From the NCBI GenBank assembly GCA_945273735.1, contig CALYPJ010000009.1, positions 1 through 46,700 on the forward strand: DNA of 46,700 nt. Reading direction: 5' to 3'. Below, piece by piece: positions 1 through 8,864 of this stretch. Position 1 is the first letter of the stretch. Each line of letters opens with the position of its first letter. The notes under the pieces were generated by a model, which did not search any database, was not told where the DNA came from, and worked only from the letters and a program-made list of their open reading frames with translations. Origin of the DNA: an uncultured Lactobacillaceae bacterium. GTDB taxonomy: Bacteria; Bacillota; Bacilli; Lactobacillales; Lactobacillaceae. A program made the translations under genes and the position numbers.

Positions 1-81
1 TGGAGGAGAGTGGATTCGAACCACCGAACCCGAAGGAGCGGATTTACAGTCCGCCGCGTTTAGCCACTTCGCTACTCCTCC
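1..81 (-). tRNA. tRNA-Tyr (anticodon GTA)
   Basis: Read on the minus strand, the acceptor arm GGAGGAG pairs with CTCCTCC, followed by discriminator A at position 1. The anticodon stem-loop contains CTGTAAA with anticodon GTA. A long variable arm with a CTTCGG loop marks a class II tRNA, and the T-arm has the loop TTCGAAT. The sequence closely follows Firmicute tRNA-Tyr. Any encoded CCA lies outside the window, so the 3' end may be cut by one to three bases. Confidence 0.95.
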
Positions 82-96
82 ATAAACAACTTCTTT

Positions 97-125
97 ATTT
101 TAAGTATTTTTTAAGTATTTTGCAA
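97..125 (-). promoter_or_regulatory. Promoter of tRNA-Tyr
   Basis: On the minus strand, -35 TTGCAA (120-125) and -10 TAAAAT (97-102) are separated by 17 bases. The -10 box ends 15 bases before the first base of the tRNA. No leader gene lies between them. Confidence 0.6.
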
Positions 126-209
126 GTAATAAATACAACAATTTATAATTTTTAATATTACTTTTTTAGTATTTTTATATGGTATAAATTAGCTAAATAA
201 TAAGAAAAA

Positions 210-239
210 TTGCTTTATTTTTTGAATATATCATATTAA
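210..239 (+). promoter_or_regulatory. Possible promoter of the 45-residue small protein
   Basis: TTGCTT (210-215) and TATTAA (234-239) have an 18-base spacer, just upstream of the AAAGGAGG ribosome binding site of the small ORF. The region is so AT-rich that chance matches are likely. Confidence 0.35.
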
Positions 240-265
240 AATAAGTAATTAAAGGAGGTTAGTTT

Positions 266-403
266 ATGGCATTAAAAATCCACCGAGATTTAAATATCGA
301 AAGTCTTTTCGATAAATTCGCCACATTACCAAAAGAGAAAAAAGAAAAAGAATTAGCCATTCAAAAACAAGACAAATCATTTAAATCAAAAAATAAAAAA
401 TAG
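266..403 (+). CDS. Small 45-residue charged protein, function unknown
   Basis: A short ORF, MALKIHRDLN..., with an excellent ribosome binding site (AAAGGAGG, 251-258) seven bases before ATG. The product has an N-terminal half with alternating hydrophobic and charged residues (LNIESLFDKFATLP), then a Lys/Glu-rich tail ending in SKNKK. There is no membrane segment or signal peptide. The pattern 'xxLFDKFATLP then Lys-rich tail' reminds me of a family of about 45-residue uncharacterised proteins of streptococci and lactobacilli (SPJ_0845 type). This assignment is from memory and tentative. It is monocistronic: tRNA-Tyr diverges on one side and a bidirectional terminator follows. The strong ribosome binding site and dedicated terminator support a real gene. 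Confidence 0.75.
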   Translation: MALKIHRDLNIESLFDKFATLPKEKKEKELAIQKQDKSFKSKNKK

Positions 404-440
404 ATTATATCGTTGTCTTTTTATATATAAATTTCACAAA

Positions 441-476
441 AAAACAAACCATTCAAAGCGAATGGTTTGTTTTTTA
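441..476. terminator. Bidirectional rho-independent terminator
   Basis: The stem ACAAACCATTC / GAATGGTTTGT with loop AAAGC is flanked by A-runs and T-runs. It can terminate the small ORF on the plus strand and the GH89 gene on the minus strand. Confidence 0.85.
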
Positions 477-495
477 TTATAAATATTTACTTATA

Positions 496-3400
496 TTATT
501 TAGCACGATAAGAAGTATATCTACTTTGAACCCATTGGTTGTTTCCTAATTTATAAAAGCCGTTTTGTTTCCCAAATACTTTCCACTTACTACCATCGTT
601 TAGTTTTCGACCTAAATAATAACCAGAATTTGTATTTGAATCTTTCCATAAGTTAACGCCATACCCTTTAACATACTTAATGGTAACTATACCAGATAGA
701 TTTTGATAAACTTGATTATGATCAAAAACAACATATTGTCCATCTATCCACTGATTACCACCTACGTTGTAGAATACTTGACCTTTAGAATTAACTGCCT
801 TTTTAAAGATTTTCCATGCACTATCATGTGCTAAATATTTACCGGTAAATTTACCCATTGGTTCATTCCAAACTTTTATTTTGTAGTTTGGAATATAGTT
901 AATATATCCTACCGCTTTAAAATTACTAATTCTAAAATCACTTACTGGAGAATCAGAAGCATATTGTCCTTCAATCCACTGATTCTTTCCTAAACGATAA
1001 TATTTTTGACCTGATGTATTTTCAGCAATTTGACTAACATGCCAAGAAGTACCATGTTTTAACATTTGATTAACAAATTTGCCTTTTGGCAAATCATACA
1101 CTTTAACACTATAACCAGGAACATAAGAAATGTAGCAAACCTGATCTACATTTTTAACTGTCCAAACCTTTACTAATTTTTGTAAAGATGACTTTAAGTC
1201 CTTAGTTGCCTGATCAATTTGATCTTGAGTTGCTTCATCGTTTTGAAGAACTTTTTGAGCTGCTTTAATCGCTGTTTGACAATCTTGATAAGAATCTTCT
1301 TGATATTGCCATGATGATTCTAATTCTTTCTTAGCCTGATTTAAAACCGCTTTTAATTGAGTTTTATCTGTTGTCACTGATGTAACATTATCTAAATCTG
1401 TGAGAGATCCGATCAAATCTTGAGTTAATTGATCAGCTTCACTTTGTTTTTGAACTGAACTATTAGTTTGGTTGGCTTTAACAAAATCTTGAGCTTTTTT
1501 GAGAGTCTTAGTTAAAGCATCCCATTTTTCTTGGGTTGTTTTTGCTTGTTCAAAACCAGCAGCTACTTTAGCATTAGCTTCTGTGATTGCGTCATTCAAA
1601 GCAGTTAAATCTAATTTGTTAGCAACGATATAATTACCCAATACAGTTAATCCCAATTTTTGCAAATCGGCATTGTTAACTTCTTCAGGATAGTTTTTAC
1701 CGTTATGAACCCAATCCCATTCAATACCAAACCAATCTGCATCACTAATATCTTGTGGTTGACCTGTCTGTAACTCTTGTGTTTTAGCATTTATCCATTT
1801 TTGCCAACGCATTTTATAAAAATCTTTAGTCAAACCAGACCACTGACGATTAGAGTAATCTTTTAAACCACCTGCATTAGCTTGATTAATACTACCCCAA
1901 GTAGTAATTAATGCCTTAGCATTATAAAGAGCTGTATCTTTACTAAAATCGTCTAATCCTGCAGCAGCACGCTCAGCAGGTTGTGTCCAATTACCTAAAA
2001 TACTTTCAGCTTGAGTTCCAGTTACTTGATCAACTTGATCAATTGTCTTTAAGAATTTTTCAGAAGCACTCTTAAAGCCTGCAACATCCTTATTCTTTAA
2101 TGCTGTGGTCATTTGTTTTTGAACTTCTTGAGCATAATTAGATAAAACTTGAGTCAAAACTGTTGCTAAATCATCTTGATAACCCGGACTATTTTTTAAT
2201 TTAGAATAATCTTTTAATAACAAACGTGCTGCTTGTTCAAATTCCGACTTATCATATTGAATTATTGCATTACCCCAAGTTGAAGCAGCGGCAATATCAG
2301 TTGCTGGACGAGCGTTAATGACTGATTCCGGAGCCCCTTGGCCAATTTTATTATTTTTAGCAGCATAAGCTGTATTTAATAAGATCTTCCAAGCAGCATC
2401 AGCAGAATCACTTTTGGCACCATATCGTCTTTCAGCATAGTCTTTAATCCATTTATTTATATCAATTTGATCTACATGGTTGCCATCTTTACTCCAAATT
2501 GACTCGAATAATAAATCAAAAATTACTGGATTAGTTTGATTAGCTTCTGGAGTCATACCAATTCCAGCCATATGCTTAGCACGACCCATTGCATCATTCA
2601 ACCCTGACAGAATAGAATCTATATGACCAGACATTCCATCACGACCTCCGAAGTTTTCAATAATTGAAAACGCCCAAGGTGTCTTCATAAATTCTCCACC
2701 TTCTGCTGATCCACCATATTTTGCTGGATTCGTTTCGTTCCAGTGGGGATTTGCTTCAGAGTTTAAATCTAATACTAAAGCATGTTTATCACGATTATCT
2801 CCTAATCCTTTTAACAAAGCAGTCGTTGGATTACCTTGCCAAGATTGAATTACCCAAACAGCTTTCGAGTCAAACTGCATCATATTTTTTAATACTTGTT
2901 GGGAAATTACTGTAGGACTCAAATTACCAGGATTACCACCTTCATGGAAAGGATCTATCGCATAATGGTGATCATAAGTACCATAAACTTTAGCTTGAGC
3001 TTGATAATATAATTGCGCATATTTATCAAATTCAGGAGTATCAGTTTTAATCATCGCTGGTCGTTGAAATCCACTCCAAGTTCCTTGTGGTAATAATTGA
3101 ACTTTCGAATCTATCGCGGTAATTTCATCAGGAATCATTCCGGCATATCCTTGTAAACAAACTTCCATTCCCAATTTACGCATTTGATAATGATTTTCCC
3201 GTGCTAATTGTACTCGATTAGTAAAGAATTCATTATTTAAAGGTCCACCAAAACCTGATAGGTTACTCATATATTGCCAAGCAGCATAACTCGGCGCCGA
3301 AACAAAATCTTTAATTTGAGGATCTGTAAACCCTGCAGAATGTAAAAATTCATACCAAACTGCTTCTTGACCAGTAACATCAAGAACTAAATTAATACCG

Positions 3401-5301
3401 TTTAAAGCTAACCAATCAATTTCTTTTTGCCATTCCTTTTTACCCCAATATGGCATTGAATAAGACATCGTCGTGTAATTAAAGGCATATCTAACCGGGA
3501 AACGGGTTTCCTGATGAATTGTTTGAGTCGGCAAAACAATTTTTTCTGGCATTTTTGCTTGATCAGCAACTTCACTAAGATTAACTTTTACTTCATGTTT
3601 TAAATAATAATTTAAACCACTAGCTAAGCTAACTCCTGAATTACCAGTAATCTTAACTTTACCGTTGTCACTACTAATATCAAAGTAATCGTATTTATTT
3701 GCCTGATTAGCAATGGCAAAAGTAAACCAATCTTCGTATTTCTTTCCTAAACGGCGATCAATAATTCCTTTAACTGCATCAATTGCATCTTGTGTCGTTG
3801 TTTGTTGATTATAATCAGTATTTTTATAATCAGTCACTGTGGGAATTGGAGCAAGTTTTGAAGTTGTATTTGCTTCCTTACCCAAAACTCTAACTTCGTT
3901 TAATACTGCACCATCTTTTTTCGAATTATAGTAAACATATACTCTCACAAAACGAGCATTAGCAGATTTTTTATATCGATCTCCAGTTGCAGGAGTTGCT
4001 TCTTGATTACTCTTTTGTGCGTATCGGGTAAAGTTATTTCCGTCGGTGCTAGTATAAATTGTATAGTTTTGATAACCAAAACTTGGCGCATAAATTTGAA
4101 CTTCACTTAAATCGTAATTACTGCCTAAATCAATATCAACGTAACTAGGATAATTTTTGCTTCGCCAACTATTAGTTAAAGATCCATCGTTTATTCGTTT
4201 TACTTGATCTTGATTACTATTAGTGTGAATAGTTTTATTCCAAGCAATACTTTCTTTATCTTCTTTGTTAGCTGAACTATCTGAACTTTCACCAAAAATT
4301 TTAAACTCAGCTATAGCCGGCCAAGGATCACCACCACTTGATTTTATATCAGTAATCGTTATACGAACTGCACTTAATTTTACTGAATCAGCTAAAGGAC
4401 TTGTAACAATATCATCAGGTGAAGTTCTTTTAGCTTTAACATCTTTACAAATAGTGCTCCATTGTTGTGTAGAAGCATCTTTACCGCTAATTTGATATGT
4501 AAATTCAAAATTATTGGAATCACTATTTAGATGTTCAAATTGAGTTTGAAAACCAATAACATTAGTTGGTTGATCTAAATCAAATTCAACACTAGCTTGT
4601 TTATTTGGTAAAGTACTAATTCCACCATTAGCTAACATATATAAGGTACTCTGATCATTATCAGTTATCTTTTGAGCATCACCATATCCCTTAATATCAG
4701 CATTAGGCGCTACATCAGTAATTTCATCTTTATTTTCGCGATCAGCATATAACTTTAACTCAGCAATAGCAGGCCAAAATTCACCAGTTTTATCACCATT
4801 TTTAGGGTTACTCAAAGTTATATAGAAATCTGTCGCATTAATACCTTCACCATCTTTGAAGTTTATGGTAATATCCTGTCCAAATTTTTGATTCTGCAAA
4901 GTCTTATCTTCAATTAAATTTGACGTTACCCCATTTAAAGCATGTTGAATTTTTAAATCAACACTACGATCAGGCTGATTCTGTTCAAATTTAATGACTA
5001 ATTGCCTAATTGGCTGAGTATTGCTAGTTGGTACTTTAACATGCAACTTAGATGGCCAATTACCACCATTAGCTATCCAGACTGTTTGATCATCACCATC
5101 CATCAATTGATCAAAACCATGACCAGATTGGCTTTCAGGACCATCAATAGAACACTGATCAATGATATTGGTGGTTGTAATTCCAGGAATATCTTGGCTT
5201 TTACTTGCAGCTGCTACTGGCTTTAAGTTAATAGCCAGTTGGAAGGGATTAATCATTATTCCAATTAAAAAAAACGCAAATAATCGCTTTATATGTTTCA
5301 T
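496..5301 (-). CDS. Secreted multidomain alpha-N-acetylglucosaminidase (GH89/NAGLU family) with wall-binding repeats
   Basis: This 1601-residue exported enzyme is predicted to remove terminal alpha-linked GlcNAc from glycans such as gastric-type mucin or heparan-like chains. Visible parts, in order: a signal peptide (residues 1-32, cleavage near VAAA); two discoidin/F5-8C-like modules (about 45-190 and 195-337, both with the motif WPAIAE); a third, more typical CBM32-like module (about 350-475); the NAGLU N-terminal domain (about 495-585); the barrel (about 595-925) with DPFHEGG and NFGGRDG; a helical C-terminal NAGLU domain to about 1230; a FIVAR-like helical segment (about 1275-1377); and three SLAP/SH3-like repeats (1379-1601). 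Glu787 and Glu919 (in MTPEANQTNP, like the human TPEG...N segment) are my candidate catalytic pair. There is no LPXTG, so anchoring probably depends on the repeats. A strong AGAGGAG precedes ATG. The gene is monocistronic, with a cre site at its promoter. Confidence is high for GH89 and moderate for module borders. Confidence 0.9.
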   Translation of the reverse strand: MKHIKRLFAFFLIGIMINPFQLAINLKPVAAASKSQDIPGITTTNIIDQCSIDGPESQSGHGFDQLMDGDDQTVWIANGGNWPSKLHVKVPTSNTQPIRQLVIKFEQNQPDRSVDLKIQHALNGVTSNLIEDKTLQNQKFGQDITINFKDGEGINATDFYITLSNPKNGDKTGEFWPAIAELKLYADRENKDEITDVAPNADIKGYGDAQKITDNDQSTLYMLANGGISTLPNKQASVEFDLDQPTNVIGFQTQFEHLNSDSNNFEFTYQISGKDASTQQWSTICKDVKAKRTSPDDIVTSPLADSVKLSAVRITITDIKSSGGDPWPAIAEFKIFGESSDSSANKEDKESIAWNKTIHTNSNQDQVKRINDGSLTNSWRSKNYPSYVDIDLGSNYDLSEVQIYAPSFGYQNYTIYTSTDGNNFTRYAQKSNQEATPATGDRYKKSANARFVRVYVYYNSKKDGAVLNEVRVLGKEANTTSKLAPIPTVTDYKNTDYNQQTTTQDAIDAVKGIIDRRLGKKYEDWFTFAIANQANKYDYFDISSDNGKVKITGNSGVSLASGLNYYLKHEVKVNLSEVADQAKMPEKIVLPTQTIHQETRFPVRYAFNYTTMSYSMPYWGKKEWQKEIDWLALNGINLVLDVTGQEAVWYEFLHSAGFTDPQIKDFVSAPSYAAWQYMSNLSGFGGPLNNEFFTNRVQLARENHYQMRKLGMEVCLQGYAGMIPDEITAIDSKVQLLPQGTWSGFQRPAMIKTDTPEFDKYAQLYYQAQAKVYGTYDHHYAIDPFHEGGNPGNLSPTVISQQVLKNMMQFDSKAVWVIQSWQGNPTTALLKGLGDNRDKHALVLDLNSEANPHWNETNPAKYGGSAEGGEFMKTPWAFSIIENFGGRDGMSGHIDSILSGLNDAMGRAKHMAGIGMTPEANQTNPVIFDLLFESIWSKDGNHVDQIDINKWIKDYAERRYGAKSDSADAAWKILLNTAYAAKNNKIGQGAPESVINARPATDIAAASTWGNAIIQYDKSEFEQAARLLLKDYSKLKNSPGYQDDLATVLTQVLSNYAQEVQKQMTTALKNKDVAGFKSASEKFLKTIDQVDQVTGTQAESILGNWTQPAERAAAGLDDFSKDTALYNAKALITTWGSINQANAGGLKDYSNRQWSGLTKDFYKMRWQKWINAKTQELQTGQPQDISDADWFGIEWDWVHNGKNYPEEVNNADLQKLGLTVLGNYIVANKLDLTALNDAITEANAKVAAGFEQAKTTQEKWDALTKTLKKAQDFVKANQTNSSVQKQSEADQLTQDLIGSLTDLDNVTSVTTDKTQLKAVLNQAKKELESSWQYQEDSYQDCQTAIKAAQKVLQNDEATQDQIDQATKDLKSSLQKLVKVWTVKNVDQVCYISYVPGYSVKVYDLPKGKFVNQMLKHGTSWHVSQIAENTSGQKYYRLGKNQWIEGQYASDSPVSDFRISNFKAVGYINYIPNYKIKVWNEPMGKFTGKYLAHDSAWKIFKKAVNSKGQVFYNVGGNQWIDGQYVVFDHNQVYQNLSGIVTIKYVKGYGVNLWKDSNTNSGYYLGRKLNDGSKWKVFGKQNGFYKLGNNQWVQSRYTSYRAK

Positions 5302-5389
5302 TTATTCTCCTCTATTTTTTATTTATAAAAGTTGATTTCGTAATAAAATCCTAAGTATTTCTTTTATTAAAATCTTATTTCATTTATAA

Positions 5390-5403
5390 CGGAAACGCTT
5401 TCA
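5390..5403 (-). promoter_or_regulatory. CcpA-binding cre site upstream of the GH89 gene
   Basis: On the minus strand, TGAAAGCGTTTCCG matches 13 of 14 positions of the consensus TGWAARCGYTWNCW. It starts about six bases after the -10 box, so it covers the likely transcription start. Bound CcpA there would be expected to repress (carbon catabolite repression). Confidence 0.75.
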
Positions 5404-5408
5404 GATTT

Positions 5409-5437
5409 AATGTAACACATTTTCCCTTTTATAACAA
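5409..5437 (-). promoter_or_regulatory. Promoter of the GH89 gene
   Basis: On the minus strand, -35 TTGTTA (5432-5437) and -10 TACATT (5409-5414) are separated by 17 bases. A TG one base upstream of the -10 makes it an extended -10. The cre site follows directly. The leader to the ATG is about 100 nt and AT-rich, with no other structure that I see. Confidence 0.6.
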
Positions 5438-5480
5438 TTAAGTTTGATTTTTTTTTGAACTTTTACTTCAAAATTTAGAT

Positions 5481-5506
5481 AAAAAAAAGTCATCAATAAG
5501 ATGACT
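5481..5506 (-). terminator. Terminator of the clpX-engB transcript
   Basis: On the minus strand, AGTCATC-TTATT-GATGACT is followed by eight Ts. It begins immediately after the engB stop codon. Confidence 0.85.
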
Positions 5507-5507
5507 G

Positions 5508-6095
5508 TTAAATTACTGTATAAATCCATTGTTGTAAATCAGCAATGCCATAACCACTGACAGTACTAGTAAGCAAGTACTCTATAATGTTAGGTACTTT
5601 ACCAAAATCAGTTTCAATCCGCCGTTCTAATTTCATTATTTGACTCTTTTTAACTTGATCAACTTTAGTAATAGCCAACATTTGAGGCACTCCCACCTGA
5701 TTAAGAATTTTTTCAAAAGTTAAATCAATTTTTTGAGTAGCAATTCGTCCATCAATTAATTGAATAATTCCCTGTAAGTTAGGAATTTCTGCTACAGTTG
5801 AACGAATCATTCGATCAATTGCTTCCCGCCGATTTTTACTGAGTTTAGCATAACCATATCCGGGATAATCAACTAGTTCAAATTCATGATCCATTGATAA
5901 ATAAAAATTAATAACTTGAGTTTTTCCTGGAGTACTTGAGGTATGAGCTAAATTCTTGCGCTTTAACAGAATATTAATTAAACTTGATTTTCCCACGTTG
6001 GATCGACCAAAAAAAGCAATCCGCGGAAGATTACTTACTGGGAAATCAACAGCTTTTTCGGCGCTTTTAATAAACTGTTGATCTTTATTTGCCAT
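5508..6095 (-). CDS. engB: Ribosome-biogenesis GTPase EngB/YsxC (YihA)
   Basis: This 195-residue TRAFAC-class GTPase assists late assembly of the 50S subunit. G1 is GRSNVGKSSLIN (about residues 31-42). The conserved STPGKTQ is the switch I/G2 region, VDYPGYGYAK is the family's G3 with the diagnostic GYGYA, TKVDQ is G4, and TSTVSGYG is near G5. The length is normal for the family. Its ATG overlaps the clpX stop by one base (TAATG), so it is translationally coupled to clpX. This clpX-engB pair is a common Firmicute arrangement. A terminator follows. Confidence 0.97.
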   Translation of the reverse strand: MANKDQQFIKSAEKAVDFPVSNLPRIAFFGRSNVGKSSLINILLKRKNLAHTSSTPGKTQVINFYLSMDHEFELVDYPGYGYAKLSKNRREAIDRMIRSTVAEIPNLQGIIQLIDGRIATQKIDLTFEKILNQVGVPQMLAITKVDQVKKSQIMKLERRIETDFGKVPNIIEYLLTSTVSGYGIADLQQWIYTVI

Positions 6096-7330
6096 TAAGA
6101 AGCCTCGGCTGTCTTCAAAGTAATTTGAGGCTGCTTCCCTGATTTAATTGTATCTGAAGTAACGACTACTTTAGCTACATCTTTGCGACTAGGTAAATCA
6201 AACATTGTTTTTTGCATTGCTTTTTCAATAATTGAACGCAAACCCCGGGCTCCAGTTTGACGTTTAATTGCCTCTTCAGCTATTGCGGTTAATGAATCAG
6301 GTGTAAACTCTAAAGCAATGCCATCCATTTTCATCAAAGCTTGATATTGTTTAACGAGAGCATTCTTCGGTTGGGTTAAAATATGAACTAAATCTGAAGC
6401 TGATAATTTATCTAAAGTTTGAATAATGGGAATTCTCCCGATAAATTCAGGAATCATTCCAAATTTTAGTAAATCTTCAGGAATTACACGATGTAAAATT
6501 TGATCATCAGAAAGATCTTCGTTATTCGCTCCAAAGCCAATCACTTTTTTGCCTAAGCGTTCTTTAATAATATTCTCTAAACCATCAAAAGCACCACCAA
6601 TAATAAAAAGAATATTTTTAGTATCAATTTGAATTAATTCTTGTTGTGGATGTTTCCTTCCGCCTTGCGGTGGAACATTAGCCACAGTACCTTCTAAAAT
6701 TTTCAATAAAGCTTGTTGCACTCCTTCACCAGAGACATCACGCGTAATTGAAACATTTTCGGCTTTACGGCCAATTTTATCTATCTCGTCAACATAAATA
6801 ATTCCCCGTTGTGCACGTTCAACATTAAAGTCAGCAGCTTGAAGCAACTTTAATAAAATATTTTCTACATCTTCACCAACATATCCTGCTTCTGTTAAAG
6901 AAGTAGCATCTGCAATAGCAAACGGTACATTAAGAATTTTAGCCAAAGTTTGAGCTAAATACGTTTTCCCTGAACCCGTTGGTCCAATTAAAGCAATATT
7001 ACTTTTTTGAATTTCAACGTCTGGATTATCATCTTGAGTTATACGTTTATAATGATTGTAAACAGCTACCGATAGTGCTCTTTTTGCCGTATTTTGACCT
7101 ATTACATATTCATTTAAATAGTCATATATATCATGAGGTTTCGGAAAATTATCTTTAAGATCATCAGTGGTTTCGTTCTTAATTTTTATCTGATCATCAA
7201 TTATACTTTTTGATAAATTAACACATTCATTACAAATATAAACACCTGGACCAGCGATCATCTTTTCAACTTCATCTTGTGTTTTTCCACAAAATGAGCA
7301 TCTAATAACACCATGTTCTTCGTTATTCAA
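6095..7330 (-). CDS. clpX: ATP-dependent Clp protease ATP-binding subunit ClpX
   Basis: This 411-residue AAA+ unfoldase hands substrates to the ClpP peptidase. The N-terminal zinc-binding domain has CSFCGK (Cys11, Cys14) and CNEC near residues 33-36. Walker A is GPTGSGKT, Walker B is [11 protein letters not shown], and pore-loop and sensor motifs of the ClpX type follow (GYVGEDVE, the ClpP-contact IGF within KVIGFGAN, and GARGLR near the C-terminus). The length is typical. It sits between tig and engB, 46 bases after the tig stop and overlapping engB by one base, which suggests a tig-clpX-engB operon. Confidence 0.98.
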   Translation of the reverse strand: MNNEEHGVIRCSFCGKTQDEVEKMIAGPGVYICNECVNLSKSIIDDQIKIKNETTDDLKDNFPKPHDIYDYLNEYVIGQNTAKRALSVAVYNHYKRITQDDNPDVEIQKSNIALIGPTGSGKTYLAQTLAKILNVPFAIADATSLTEAGYVGEDVENILLKLLQAADFNVERAQRGIIYVDEIDKIGRKAENVSITRDVSGEGVQQALLKILEGTVANVPPQGGRKHPQQELIQIDTKNILFIIGGAFDGLENIIKERLGKKVIGFGANNEDLSDDQILHRVIPEDLLKFGMIPEFIGRIPIIQTLDKLSASDLVHILTQPKNALVKQYQALMKMDGIALEFTPDSLTAIAEEAIKRQTGARGLRSIIEKAMQKTMFDLPSRKDVAKVVVTSDTIKSGKQPQITLKTAEAS

Positions 7331-7376
7331 TCAATCTCCTCGGAAAAATACTTTCACTTCTTTAGGAAAATTAACC

Positions 7377-8714
7377 CTATTTTTGGTCACCCTCTGACTT
7401 TTTCTCAGTGGTTTTTTTAGCTTTTTCTTTACTTGGAACTTCCTTCGCAGAATCTACAATTAAATCAATAGCTTGTTTAACTCCTATATCATGAATCAAC
7501 ATATCATCAGATAAGGTCTGTCGAACCCGCTTTTCATCCATTTGATATTCTTTGGCTAAATTTTTAATTTCTTCATCAATATCTTCTTTTGTTGGTTTAA
7601 TTTTTTCGGCTTTAACCACAGCTTCTAAAACTAAGTTAGTCTTAACATTGTCTTGAGCTTCTTCTTCATATTGCTTACGTAAATCGTCATTATTAGTACC
7701 AGTAATTTGCTGGTACATTTGCATAGTTAATCCACGAGTTTGCAATGCCGAATTAAAGCGTTGAATTTGTTGGTTAACTTCGTCATCAATCATCACTTGC
7801 GGAATATCTTTAATTTCTGCATTATCTAAAACTTTGTGAATTGCTGCTTCTTGCATTTCTCGTTCAGCATTATCATTCTTTTCGTTTTGAAGATTTTCAC
7901 GAACTTTAGCCTTTAATTCATCAACAGTTTTTACATCTAAATCTAAATCTTTAGCAAAATCGTCATCCAATTTTGGTAATTCTTTAGATTTAATTTCATG
8001 TACTGTAACTGCAAAATGAGCTTCTTTTCCAGCTAAATCTTTAGCTTGATAATCTTTAGGGAAAGTGACTTTAACATCAACTTTATCATCAGCCTTATGA
8101 CCTACCAACTGATCTTCAAATCCTGGAATAAAACTATTAGAGCCTAAAGATAATGAATAATTCTTTGCTGAACCACCATCAAACTCTTTACCATCAATAG
8201 TTCCAACATAATCAATTACTACAGTGTCGCCTTTCTCAGCAGCACCATCTTTAATAACTAATTCTGCTTCTTTTTCTCGACGATTTTGAATATCTTTATC
8301 AACATCCTCATCAGTTACTGTACGATCAATCTTTTCAACTTCAACACCTTTATATTTACCCAATTTAACTTCAGGTTTAACCGTAACTTTAACTTCTAAT
8401 ACCCAAGGTTTACCTTCAGTCATTTCATCAATTGTAACCTCAGGTCGGCTAACAGGTTCAATCCCTACTTCTTTATATGCAGCTTCATATGATGAAGGAA
8501 AGATATCTTCTAAAGCTTCTTGATAAAGTGATGAATCACCATAAAATTGTCGATAAACTGTACGATTTACTTTACCCTTTCGAAATCCAGGTAATTGAAT
8601 TCGATTTTTTATCTTGTTAAAAGCATGATCAACACCTTTTGCAACCACATCTGTGGTAATTTCAAATTTTAAAGTTCCTTCATTGGTTCCTGTTTTTTCC
8701 CATTCTGGTTTCAT
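7377..8714 (-). CDS. tig: Trigger factor (ribosome-associated chaperone, peptidyl-prolyl isomerase)
   Basis: This 445-residue protein binds at the nascent-chain exit of the ribosome and shields emerging polypeptides. The N-terminal ribosome-binding domain carries the signature PGFRKGKVNR (about residues 42-51). The central FKBP-type domain (about 160-245) has GDTVVIDYVGTIDGKEFDGG and FIPGFEDQLVGHK. The helical C-terminal domain is followed by a Lys/Glu-rich tail. CGGAGGAAATTT precedes the ATG. It has its own promoter upstream and clpX just downstream. Confidence 0.98.
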   Translation of the reverse strand: MKPEWEKTGTNEGTLKFEITTDVVAKGVDHAFNKIKNRIQLPGFRKGKVNRTVYRQFYGDSSLYQEALEDIFPSSYEAAYKEVGIEPVSRPEVTIDEMTEGKPWVLEVKVTVKPEVKLGKYKGVEVEKIDRTVTDEDVDKDIQNRREKEAELVIKDGAAEKGDTVVIDYVGTIDGKEFDGGSAKNYSLSLGSNSFIPGFEDQLVGHKADDKVDVKVTFPKDYQAKDLAGKEAHFAVTVHEIKSKELPKLDDDFAKDLDLDVKTVDELKAKVRENLQNEKNDNAEREMQEAAIHKVLDNAEIKDIPQVMIDDEVNQQIQRFNSALQTRGLTMQMYQQITGTNNDDLRKQYEEEAQDNVKTNLVLEAVVKAEKIKPTKEDIDEEIKNLAKEYQMDEKRVRQTLSDDMLIHDIGVKQAIDLIVDSAKEVPSKEKAKKTTEKKSEGDQK

Positions 8715-8752
8715 AAATTTCCTCCGTGATTTAAGTCGTCACATTGCATTCT

Positions 8753-8781
8753 ATTATAGCAGAGTCTTAAAGTAAATCTAA
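8753..8781 (-). promoter_or_regulatory. Promoter of tig (tig-clpX-engB)
   Basis: On the minus strand, a consensus -10 TATAAT (8753-8758) is preceded by TGC, an extended -10. A weak -35 TTAGAT (8776-8781) lies at 17 bases. It is about 40 bases upstream of the tig ATG. Confidence 0.65.
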
Positions 8782-8809
8782 TCTTCATAAGAAATTAGCT
8801 AAACTAAAT

Positions 8810-8839
8810 AAAAAAGAGAGCCCGCTAAAAGAGCCCTCT
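8810..8839 (-). terminator. Probable tuf terminator (imperfect stem)
   Basis: On the minus strand, TAGAGGGCTCTTTTAGCGGGCTCT is followed by a T-run. AGAG/CTCT and GCT/AGC pair, with unpaired Gs between. The stem is weaker than others in this window, but its place after tuf and the T-run fit a terminator. Confidence 0.55.
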
Positions 8840-8864
8840 AATTTCAATTGATTCTTAAGTTAAA

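Noticed and set aside
2721-2915. Small ORFs opposite the GH89 gene
   Set aside because: They are antisense shadows with no ribosome binding sites.
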